From UA16 sp905478895 (lineage in GTDB: Bacteria > Bacteroidota > Bacteroidia > Flavobacteriales_D > Sanyastnellaceae), in assembly GCA_943788495.1 (NCBI GenBank), contig CALSQO010000001.1, positions 372,001 through 436,000 on the forward strand: a stretch of DNA of 64,000 nucleotides, read 5' to 3'. Of this stretch, positions 8,573 to 17,250 are shown piece after piece. Below the pieces are notes generated by a model that worked only from the letters and a program-made list of their open reading frames with translations, did not search any database and was not told where the DNA came from. Both the position numbers and the translations under genes were made by a program. The first letter of the stretch is position 1. Every line of letters starts with the position of its first letter.

Positions 8573-9427
8573 TCAGTTGAATTTTTCAAGCATGGTTTTC
8601 ACAGCGAGTTTACCGAGTTCGTTGGAAGCCAATGGGCTAGCTCCAGTGATGAGGCCTCGGTCGGCGCATACGGTCTTGTCCATCTTGGAATTCATCAAAT
8701 TCACGCCGAGGCTTTTTAATTTCTCACTCACTCCGAAGGTCATTTTACCGGGCAGGTAGCCGAACATAGGTGTCTGATTGTCCACCGAATCGGGGAAAAC
8801 AGCCATGTTGTATCCCTCATATAGAAATTTCTGATTGTCCAAGGTGGTAGATAATAAGGCTCCAGGTCCGTGACAAATCGTGATGGTGAACACCTCTTTA
8901 TCATCCGCCCATCTCAGAATTTTCGCAACATTTTTGTCCTCCGGAATGCCGATCATCGCTCCGTGTCCACCCGGCACAAATACAGCTGCATAGGCGTCTG
9001 AGTGATCGAAAGAAGTCGCGATGAAGTCAGCGAGTTTGATGGGATTTTCAAAGCTATTTTGGTATTCACTGTAGATGGCTTTGACGTGCTCATCCTTCCG
9101 GGGGAAGGCCCACATCTCGAAAACCACAGGCTTTCCTGTTGGAGTTGCAATTTCGAATTCGAATCCCGCATTTTTCAGATGAAGCATAGGCAACAGCGCT
9201 TCTACAGGATGATTTCCCGTAGAAAAGTATTTCCCATTTTTCATTTTCAAATTCTTGTTTTCTGTGAAGATTACAAGAACCTTGGACCGCTTGCCCGTGA
9301 TTTTTGGATGGGAGATATTCTCAAAATCGGTTTTGTCAGCAACGCCCATTTTCAACGCCCATTTCGAAGGGCTGAATGAACCATCGGGCTCTAAAGTAGG
9401 AGCGATCCCCAGTAATTTCTTAAGCAT
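8573..9427 (-). CDS. hchA: HchA/Hsp31-type protein deglycase / glyoxalase III
   Basis: DJ-1/PfpI superfamily, Hsp31 branch. The GKYFSTGNHPVEALLPMLHL, VFVPGGHGAMIGIPED and ITICHGPGALL segments are diagnostic. The frame extends to 9505, but starting at the ATG at 9427 gives 284 residues, matching E. coli HchA (283). It also places the nucleophilic Cys at residue 185 as in E. coli, with His186 next to it. Family members convert methylglyoxal to lactate without glutathione and have chaperone/deglycase activity. The ORF ends 3 nt before the nitroreductase start, so the two are likely co-transcribed and translationally linked. Confidence 0.9.
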   Translation of the reverse strand: MLKKLLGIAPTLEPDGSFSPSKWALKMGVADKTDFENISHPKITGKRSKVLVIFTENKNLKMKNGKYFSTGNHPVEALLPMLHLKNAGFEFEIATPTGKPVVFEMWAFPRKDEHVKAIYSEYQNSFENPIKLADFIATSFDHSDAYAAVFVPGGHGAMIGIPEDKNVAKILRWADDKEVFTITICHGPGALLSTTLDNQKFLYEGYNMAVFPDSVDNQTPMFGYLPGKMTFGVSEKLKSLGVNLMNSKMDKTVCADRGLITGASPLASNELGKLAVKTMLEKFN

Positions 9428-9501
9428 AACTTTTGCGTTTTCAAATTCGAAACCAAAAGTAGAATGCAGGTATTGGCTAAAAATTAGCCTATGGTAAAAA
9501 A

Positions 9502-10077
9502 TCAATTCCTGGCCATCTCTGCTCGCACACGACTCAAGCTTTGTTGCGTCATACCGAGGTAGGAGGCAATGTGGTAATTAGAAATGGACTGTTCAATGTC
9601 AGGGTACTGCTCAAGAAACAATTGGTACCGAGCAAGCGCTGTCAGTTGCATTTGATTCAAGATTCGTTTGTTCAGACTTACGATATGCCTTTCCAAGTTT
9701 TTTCTCTGGTACGGCTCAAACTCAGGAAAACGATTGTAAATCTCTTCCAGCTCTCGAGCGTTGAATTCAATGACAGTGGAATCGGCGATGCATTCCACGG
9801 TGAGAGACGCGGGTACATGAGTGTAAATGGCCGTAAAATCACTGATCCACCAGTCTTTGATGGCGAATTGCAGGGTGTGTTCCTTCCCTTCTTGGTCGGT
9901 GCAAAAGGAACGAAGGCTCCCGCTCAAAACAAAATAGGTTTTGTTCACCATTTGACCTGCTTGAATGAGAAGATCTCCTTTGGACACTTGCCTCTCTGTG
10001 GCGATGGAATGGATGTGCTCCTCAGCTGCTGGAGAGAGCACAATGGCATTTTTTATTTTGCGAATTAAGTTCTGCAA
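9502..10077 (-). CDS. Crp/Fnr-family transcriptional regulator
   Basis: 191 residues. Residues ~15-115 form a cyclic-nucleotide-binding-type beta-barrel (KGDLLIQAGQMVNKTYFVLSGSLRSF, LQFAIKDWWISDF). The C-terminal helices (QYPDIEQSISNYHIASYLGMTQQSLSRVRAEMAR) form a short winged HTH. It belongs to the Bacteroidota branch in which the effector is usually unknown. There is no CxxC cluster that would indicate an Fnr iron-sulfur sensor. It sits 74 nt upstream of hchA on the same strand, so it likely controls the hchA-nitroreductase pair and possibly itself. Confidence 0.8.
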   Translation of the reverse strand: MQNLIRKIKNAIVLSPAAEEHIHSIATERQVSKGDLLIQAGQMVNKTYFVLSGSLRSFCTDQEGKEHTLQFAIKDWWISDFTAIYTHVPASLTVECIADSTVIEFNARELEEIYNRFPEFEPYQRKNLERHIVSLNKRILNQMQLTALARYQLFLEQYPDIEQSISNYHIASYLGMTQQSLSRVRAEMARN

Positions 10078-10126
10078 TGCGTCGTTTTATTGGGTGGTCC
10101 AGATCCATGGCAAGCACTGCCAATCT

Positions 10127-12331
10127 TCAAGGCTGCTTGAGGAACTTGAATCCCCTTGATGTTTGGGCCGATTGAAGATGAACGATATACAGACCTGGCT
10201 GTAGTTCTGAAACGTCGATGGTGGAGAGTTCAAGCGACTGCCCTGACTGGCACAGTTGGCCATGAAGATCAAAGATGTCCCACGTTGATTTACCGCTGGA
10301 CAGCCCCGAAAACCAAAGTTGATTGCGCACAGGGTTGGGGAAGAGAGTGACCTGATTGATCACCACTTCTGGAGTGCCCATGCTGGAGTCCCACGTTAAA
10401 GCTGCGAGCACGGCTTGTGCCGCGTTCACTTTTCCATGTCCCCAAACGTGGTCTCCTTCAGCGGGCAGTGTCCCGGTATCCTCGTCTTCGCGGGCAGTTG
10501 ATTCCAAGATGGATCGGATGTCGGCTGGAGTGAGTTCGGGGTTGGCTTCGAGCATCAATGCGACCACACCCGCGACCGCAGGACCGCTCATGCTTGTGCC
10601 GGATAATCGGGCAAATTCGTATTCTGTTCCATCAAAATCAACGGTGCTCGTGATGTTGTACCCGCCGTCGCGGAACGAACTCAGGGAGCTCTCCACGCTC
10701 ACGCCTGGGGCCGACACATTGGGCTTTAGGCGTTCATCGAGGGTGGGACCGTACGTGGAGAAATTGGCCAATGTGCCACCCACCTCGGTCCCTACAGGGT
10801 TGAGGTATTCGGAGGAATAAGCTCCCACGGCAATGACGCTGTGGCCACAGGCCGGTTGCTGGATGCCGTAGAACGGATCGCCAGCAAGCCATCCGGATTG
10901 AGCCGCTTGAAAATCTTGTCCCCAGTTGCCGACGTCATTGGAAAGGTGGGTGTGATTCCAGGCGTGCACACGACCGCTTTCACTCGTCAATTGCATCGCT
11001 ACAGCGACATTGGCTCCCCCTTTTCGAATGCGCATCTGCATGAACGGTCGTCCATTGGCTGGGTGCGACGGATCCAAGACTAAATCGTAAATGATGGTAT
11101 CGTTGTTGACCACCTCAATGGTGTCCAGCAAAAATGGCCCGTCGTTTGTACTGTACATCGGACTTTCTCCAACAACTGTGGATAGTCCAATGGTCAACAA
11201 GAACCCCATCTCAAATGACTCGCCCACTTCGCCCCACAACGTGAGATTTTGTCCCCATGTATTGGGGTTGGCGGAGAGCGGATAAAACTTGACCCTTGAT
11301 CGGATGGTATCTCCGGGAGCATCAAAGGTGTGGTCCAAATGAAAGTCCACGTCACCGTTATTGCCATTGGAGCTCACAAATACGACGCCTTCGCCGGACA
11401 TGGCATCGATGAATTGGTTGCTCAAAGAGGTGCCGTCGGGTGTTCCCCATTGGGGCAATCCCCAACTGTTGTTGATGACCAGTCGCTTTCCATCCGCTTC
11501 CGCGACGCTTTGCATCCAATCGTATGCATCCAATGCTGATGCCTCATCCACCATGAGCGTGGCAAACAAGAATTCAGCTGCCGGTGCCATCCCTTTGAGC
11601 CCTATGCCGGCGCCGCTTCCACCGGCAATTCCGGCCACGTGGGTTCCGTGTGTGGAGTATCCGTAAACGTTGGAGGTGTCGCTCTCCATCAGCTGGATAT
11701 CCAAGGCGGATTCGGCGACTGTGCCGTAACCAAAATCACCAGGCGCAGGCCCCGCCTGACGGTATTGGTCCCAGACGGCGCGGATTCGTGAATCCGTGAG
11801 CGTGGTATCACGAAACATGGGATGCGTGTAGTCGAATCCCCAATCGAGCACACCAATCAGCACACCTTCTCCGTGATACGGTTGTGGCAGATTGAATCCC
11901 GCATGTACGCTGTCCACCCGGGTTCCGTATCGGACTTTGTTGACGTCGGGTAAGGCACGGGAAGCCAATTCGACCAGTGCCATCGGAGTTTGCCAGAGGA
12001 CATCAAGCGCGTCCGCATTCACCCGAAACGACGCAATGCCTTGTCGGCATGCTCCCGCAGTCACAGCCTCTTCATTTGCTGCCCAGGCACGCCATTCGGT
12101 TTCCGAAACGCCTGAGGTCAATCGTCCCAAGAACCCGACGGTGGCTTCACCGTGCACTTCTGCTACGGGATAGGCTCCAGTGGCTTGCAACAGGCTTTTG
12201 GTGTCGTCATGCTTTGTGACAAGGGCTTCCAATTCCAAAAGCGCTTGCAAATCAACTTGCGCGATGTCTTGCGCTGCACTTGATGCTGCGACGAAAGGCA
12301 ATAGCGCTAGGAGAAACGGTTGAATATTCAT
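10127..12331 (-). CDS. T9SS-exported subtilisin-like serine protease (S8)
   Basis: 734 residues with a signal peptide (MNIQPFLLALLPFVAASSAA) and an inhibitor/propeptide-like region to ~140. The catalytic domain spans ~150-645. Catalytic residues by pattern are Asp163 in IGVLDWGFDYTHP, His228 in STHGTHVAGIAGG, Ser580 in SGTSMSGPAVAG, and oxyanion Asn324 in SSNGNNG. The usual DTG is DWG here, which occurs in part of the family. The catalytic domain carries a large insertion (roughly 335-480) between the oxyanion region and the Ser motif. The C-terminus is a T9SS type A domain (LFPNPVRNQLWFSGL, ending GFKFLKQP). It is probably an extracellular protease for protein scavenging. Confidence 0.9.
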   Translation of the reverse strand: MNIQPFLLALLPFVAASSAAQDIAQVDLQALLELEALVTKHDDTKSLLQATGAYPVAEVHGEATVGFLGRLTSGVSETEWRAWAANEEAVTAGACRQGIASFRVNADALDVLWQTPMALVELASRALPDVNKVRYGTRVDSVHAGFNLPQPYHGEGVLIGVLDWGFDYTHPMFRDTTLTDSRIRAVWDQYRQAGPAPGDFGYGTVAESALDIQLMESDTSNVYGYSTHGTHVAGIAGGSGAGIGLKGMAPAAEFLFATLMVDEASALDAYDWMQSVAEADGKRLVINNSWGLPQWGTPDGTSLSNQFIDAMSGEGVVFVSSNGNNGDVDFHLDHTFDAPGDTIRSRVKFYPLSANPNTWGQNLTLWGEVGESFEMGFLLTIGLSTVVGESPMYSTNDGPFLLDTIEVVNNDTIIYDLVLDPSHPANGRPFMQMRIRKGGANVAVAMQLTSESGRVHAWNHTHLSNDVGNWGQDFQAAQSGWLAGDPFYGIQQPACGHSVIAVGAYSSEYLNPVGTEVGGTLANFSTYGPTLDERLKPNVSAPGVSVESSLSSFRDGGYNITSTVDFDGTEYEFARLSGTSMSGPAVAGVVALMLEANPELTPADIRSILESTAREDEDTGTLPAEGDHVWGHGKVNAAQAVLAALTWDSSMGTPEVVINQVTLFPNPVRNQLWFSGLSSGKSTWDIFDLHGQLCQSGQSLELSTIDVSELQPGLYIVHLQSAQTSRGFKFLKQP

Positions 12332-12440
12332 AGAGCGAATTTAACGCGGTCATGCCAACTTTGAATGACTGCCGTAGAAATTGGAGCGAGACGCCAAATC
12401 AACAAACCGCTTTACCTTGGCAGCAACTGAAAACTGACCC

Positions 12441-12989
12441 ATGACAATAAAAATGATTTCCCGTGCCACTCGATTCGGGTGGTTGTGTGCCTCTTTCCTA
12501 TTTCTCTTGTCCATGGTCCCGAGCAGCATAGCTGCTCAAGACGGCGATGGGATGTTCACCATTTACCTGGTCCGACATGCCGAGAAGCAGTCCGATTCGA
12601 ACGATCCGCCGCTCACGGAATGTGGGGTCGAGCGATCCGAAAGCCTTAGCACCCTATTTGATGCAGTGCCATTTGATGCGGTCTACAGTACAGACTACAA
12701 ACGCACGCAGAGCACGGCATTGCCGACAGCGACGGATCAAGGACTAAAGATTCAGTTGTACGAGCCGGATGCGCTGGGGGAAATCGCTGAGCTGCTTCTC
12801 CGAAACAAGCAAAATGCGCTGGTGGTGGGGCACAGCAATACCACGGCTGTTCTCGCGGGAATGCTCGTCGGTGAAGAAATGGGGGCATTCGACGAGTCGA
12901 TTTACAATCGGGTGTACCAAGTGGTTGTGTCGAAAGACAATCGGCGCCTGCACGTGTTGCACACCTCATTTGATTGTTCGGGACGCTAA
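12441..12989 (+). CDS. Exported histidine phosphatase (SixA/PGM-like)
   Basis: 182 residues with an N-terminal hydrophobic signal segment ending near SSIAAQ. The histidine phosphatase core contains the phosphorylated-His motif YLVRHAEK (Arg45, His46), the substrate segment YSTDYKRTQST, and the second catalytic His in VVGHSNT (His131). The signal peptide implies a periplasmic or secreted phosphatase rather than a glycolytic mutase. It is divergent from the subtilase and convergent with the dikinase-like gene. Substrate unknown. Confidence 0.85.
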   Translation: MTIKMISRATRFGWLCASFLFLLSMVPSSIAAQDGDGMFTIYLVRHAEKQSDSNDPPLTECGVERSESLSTLFDAVPFDAVYSTDYKRTQSTALPTATDQGLKIQLYEPDALGEIAELLLRNKQNALVVGHSNTTAVLAGMLVGEEMGAFDESIYNRVYQVVVSKDNRRLHVLHTSFDCSGR

Positions 12990-12994
12990 AGCAT

Positions 12995-13033
12995 AAAAAA
13001 ATCCCCGCGACCTTGACCGGTGCGGGGATTTTG
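12995..13033. terminator. Bidirectional terminator between convergent genes
   Basis: Stem ATCCCCGC (13001-13008) / GCGGGGAT (13022-13029), flanked by an A run on the left and T residues on the right. It can end the phosphatase transcript rightward and the dikinase-like transcript leftward. Confidence 0.85.
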
Positions 13034-13065
13034 AATCATACCGTTTCTATCGTACCCGACAGTCC

Positions 13066-16000
13066 TCAAATTTTGATGACCTTGAAGTTCTTTTCAAACG
13101 CCTTCGTATGGCACTTCACGAAATAGGTGCCTGGAGCATACCCGGTCAGTGAAATCGTTTTGCGGTTTCCTCCTTGCGGAATGCTTCCCGTCTCAAGGAC
13201 TCTTCCCAACCGGTCCAACACCACAATCTGCAAGGGCTCTGTCCCATCACCCGAAGACTCAACCTCGATATTGAATTGATTGCTTGTTGGGTTGGGATAC
13301 ACCTTGATGGTTATTCCATCGATTGCCTCTTCGGCAACTTCAACAATGCCACTTGCAACCAGCAATCGTTCGAATTCAAAGATGCACTCGCTGCTTTCAT
13401 CCACCACCACAATGTTGTACTCGCCAACGGGGAGGTTCAGGAATGTGCCCGATGCCACAAAGTTTTGGCCTCCGTCGATGCTGTACAGGTAGGATTCTGA
13501 TCCCGATAATGATTCGATCACGATGGAACCGTCTGTGGTCAAAACCGAATAGGGATAGGTGACCGTGATGTCCAAATCTGTGAAGTCACAGACATCGATC
13601 ACAACCGTTTCGAGGAAAGTGCATGTTCCGCTTTCGTTTTGGACCATGACCTCGTAGGTACCTGCGCCGAGTCCGCTGAATGAATTCGAATTCCCAAAGG
13701 TTTGTCCTCCATCGATGCTGTATTCAAAATCATCTGTTGCAGAGATTGTATTGATGGTGATGACTCCGTCTGTTGCAGAGATGGAAGAGGCATGGTCAAC
13801 ATCGATGTTGGCGAAGATTTCACATCCATTGTCGCCTGCACAAAATGACTCAACGGCTTCATCATCAAAATCACCGTCGTTGGAAACGATCAGATCACCA
13901 TCTTCATTCCAAACTTGGAAATACCCTTGGCCGTATCCACAGCACATTCCGTCTCCGTAGGAATCAAATACATACAACGTAAGGCATGCGTATGGAACTC
14001 ACGCAAATTTCTTCCGTGTACTCGTCCGTGCCGCCACCTAAGTCTCCTTCGGATACAATTTGCCCTGATCCCACATCAATCATTTTCCATGAAGTTTCAC
14101 CGGGGTAGTTGTCAGCGAGAAAATACAATGTTAGGGTCTCGAAATCCACTTCCAAGTCGGCGGTAATGGTTGCGGTGTTGTTGCTGGCATCTCCGTCAAT
14201 GGCACCATTGATGCTGGTAATGGCCAGCTGAATGTTGTTGCTGGAGGATAAGAACTCGTTTTCAATCAGGAAAGAAAACCCACCCTGTTCTTGGGATTCA
14301 ATGTCCACCGATTCTTCCAAGAAATCGATCACTTCGTCATTGACCAAGACCATGATTTGCACGGATTCAATGGGCGCTTCGCCCATATTGGACAGCACGA
14401 CACTGACACCCATTTGACCATCGCATGTCGAGTTGACTTGGCCTATGGCGAGGGAAGCGTCCAACGCATGGATATGACTCAGAACGAAATCGAGGGTGTC
14501 GTTGTTGCCATAGCCATCGTCGGGATCCGATACAATCCCGGTGATGAGGTAGTCGCCCGTTGTGGAGAAATCTTGTGGGACGCTGAACTGAAATTCGGCG
14601 TCGCCAAAAGGCTCAATCACATCGGTGATGTTCATGGTTTCCATCAACTGTCCGTCCACAAGCAAGGAGAGATCGAAATCACTCATGTCATTCAATCCCG
14701 TGTTGGCCACCCGGATGGTGACCAGCTCCTCTGACGCCCAATGAGGAGGATGCCACGGGGTCGATGAGTTCTTCTACAGCCAAATCGTCATCGGCTTTGA
14801 TACCTGCCCAAAATGACACCCACGGTCGTGCTTGCTTGATGACCAATTGGTCTTCGGCCGTAACCTTGTATTCAATGTCCATACCGAACCCTTCGATTCC
14901 TTCCACACCATAAAGGATGGCAAACTCATCGTGAATGGTGCTGAGGTATTCCCTGAGGAGGTCGAGGTGTTCTAAATCCATAACCAGCTCTCCAGGTTCC
15001 ACCAGATTGGACAATCTCAACAAGACAAACCCAGCCCCCTCTGTCGGATCTTCGTAGAGCAGAATCTCTTCAGGAACGGCATTGGGATCGGGATTTGTAA
15101 TCAATGACTCACCCACTTGGGTGTTCAAGTAAAACGTCCCTTGACTATCATAAATGGGGTCCAGGCTGATTCCAACTCCATTGGACTGTTCTTCTTGAAA
15201 ATTGGGATGGCACAACACGCCCATGGCGGCCATGAAATGGTCTACGCGGTAAAAATCGCGCTCCTCATAAGCGCGAAAATTCCACATGCTCGCATACACC
15301 TGCTTGATGGATTTTGAAATGTGGCCCTCTTCGGGGTACTGGGTTTTGGAGGTGTAAAGTCCTGCTCCGCTGAATCCAGGCAAGTCTTCGTTGTTCGTGC
15401 TCGATCGGCAACGCACTGGGGTACCCACAGGAAAGGAGTCGTGCATGGCCTGCAATGCATCCATCATCCATGGAGGCATCGGAGCGTCTTTGATGTCGTC
15501 CCTGAAGTCCCGCAAACGATCTTCGCGAAAGTCGAGATCATAGATGAAGGACGGATTATTGATCATGACTTCGGCTTCTTCGTAGAAGTCATTGTACTGC
15601 ATGAATTCGTCATAGAAGTAAAACGGAATTCCAAATCCATCCGGTATCGTGCCTTCCGGAAAACCAAACGAACGCATGGTTGCGACATTGGAGCATTTTG
15701 CACCAAAAGCGGAGGACATCTCAAAGCCGATGTCATCCAAAGGCAGGATTTCGGTGATGCTCAAATCGCGCACAGGAATTTGAGGTTCCGTCGGGCGGAG
15801 TGCCTCGTACCATTCGTTGACCTCATCCAAACTCGCTTCTCGGATGTAGTAAGATTCTGCCTCAACCCTGTAATAGATGTAATTGCCCAGAAGGCTTGCG
15901 ACCGAATCAATTGCGAGTGGATCGGCGATGTAAGCGTTGGGGACGTTGTCCTGAATGGCCCTCAGATTCACGTGAGAAAGGGGAGTCTGGATCACAGAGG

Positions 16001-17018
16001 TCATGATGCCGCCAACGCGAGGCAGTGAATTCGGCAAGGCGTCGTACAACACAATGTCTCTTGATCCGGGTGTTTCATCCACTTCCATGTGCCGGAAGAA
16101 GCCGTAGCCTTCAGCGGCATGAAGAGGGATGTAGTCTACATTTCCAAAAACCACCGACTCGAGCACAACGTCGATTCCCGACCCTTCGTAGTCATCGGCA
16201 TAGTCATCGAGGTAGTCGTCTTCATCATTTTCCCCGATGAAGTGGTTCATGTTGTTTTGAAGGAAGGGCAAGTTCGCCATGAGCAGGTGATACGTTCGTT
16301 GCGTGGCTTCGAAATTGTACGCATCTCCAAAAGAGAAATTGAAAGAGTAACCACCAATGGTTCCGTTGGGATTGATTTGTGTGGGGTTGAAGACGATTTC
16401 TCCTGAAGAGTCGTCTCCTGTAACGTTGGCGCCAATAGCATTCCAAAAGCCATAGTGCACGCCGTGCGTGTTGCTATTGATGAAGTAGACTTGTGGCTCA
16501 GGTGTATCCCGGTTCAGGATTCCGAATTTCACGTAGAGCTGATCATCCAAGAATGGCGCCCAGCCCACGTTGTTGACAGCCGCGAGCTCCATGAATGTTT
16601 CCGCATCTGGAACGGAAGTGGCGCCGTCAATGAAATTGACAGGTTCCGCATAATTCAGAGGTGCATCCGTCGGCATATTCTGAAATTCGGTGATGTCATC
16701 AGTACCGTCTCCATCGATGTCTCCGGGATTTGAAACATCATACTCCCAGATGGTGTAGTTCTCGATGGGATAGGCTGCGCCTGGTTCCGAGATGATCATG
16801 GTTCCGTTCAAACCCATGGTGATTGAAGAAGGCCAGGTAAATGCAGGGCTGTGCTCTGCTTCTAAGATGTAATACTTGCCCGATTCGCCTTCGATGGAGA
16901 GCTGGACTTGGCCATAAAAATTTACGGAGTAATTGTCAATGGGCACAATGACTTGTGCAACGAGTGGGGCGGATACAGTAGCAGTGAAGAGGAGCAGGAG
17001 CGTAATGATGTGCTTCAT
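13066..17018 (-). CDS. Exported dikinase-like protein with SprB-like repeats and T9SS tail (two apparent frameshifts)
   Basis: Three overlapping frames make one gene. The start at 17018 gives a signal peptide (MKHIITLLLLFTATVSAPLVAQ). An Asp-rich DIDGDGTDDIT motif lies near residue 100. A phosphohistidine swivel-like motif TPLSHVNLRA has His349. A PPDK_N/ATP-binding domain starts near 435 (FGAKCSNVATMRSFGFPEG, CRSSTNNEDLPGFSGAGLY at ~537, VIKQARPW). The His domain precedes the ATP domain, as in alpha-glucan water dikinases; SHV-x-x-RA and AGLY also resemble that family. After a frameshift come a CARDB-like domain, a DSYGDGMCCGYGQGY domain, two SprB-like repeats (YSIDGGQTF, YSIDGGQNF) and a T9SS domain (VYPNPTSNQFNIEVE). 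Shifts lie at the G4 run 14757-14760 and at ~13980-14000. Removing one base at each gives 3951 nt, 1316 residues. Confidence 0.8.
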
Positions 17019-17148
17019 TTCAGGTGGTTGGTTAGTGCTTGCAGTTGTAAGGTATTCCTTTTTACCTGAACAAAAGACCGAATGGCCAATCCGTTGGTTG
17101 CTTTCAGACAACAACCACACGATTACACAATCGCGCAATCCCGAAATG

Positions 17149-17181
17149 AAAAAGCGCAGCACCCCTGAGAAGATGCTGCGC
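17149..17181 (-). terminator. Rho-independent terminator of the FAS1 gene
   Basis: An 8-bp stem, plus-strand arms GCGCAGCA (17154-17161) and TGCTGCGC (17174-17181). Read leftward it is followed by TTTTT (plus-strand A run 17149-17153). It separates the FAS1 gene from the dikinase-like gene, which therefore needs its own promoter in 17019-17148. Confidence 0.85.
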
Positions 17182-17250
17182 CTTCGGTGAGTTTCTCACC
17201 TCTTGCAGGAAGATGTTGTGGAATGGCCCTAACCCAAGACCATAGTCCAA

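Noticed and set aside
15321..16028. 235-residue plus-strand frame
   Set aside because: It is antisense to the dikinase-like ATP domain, whose motifs are clear on the other strand.
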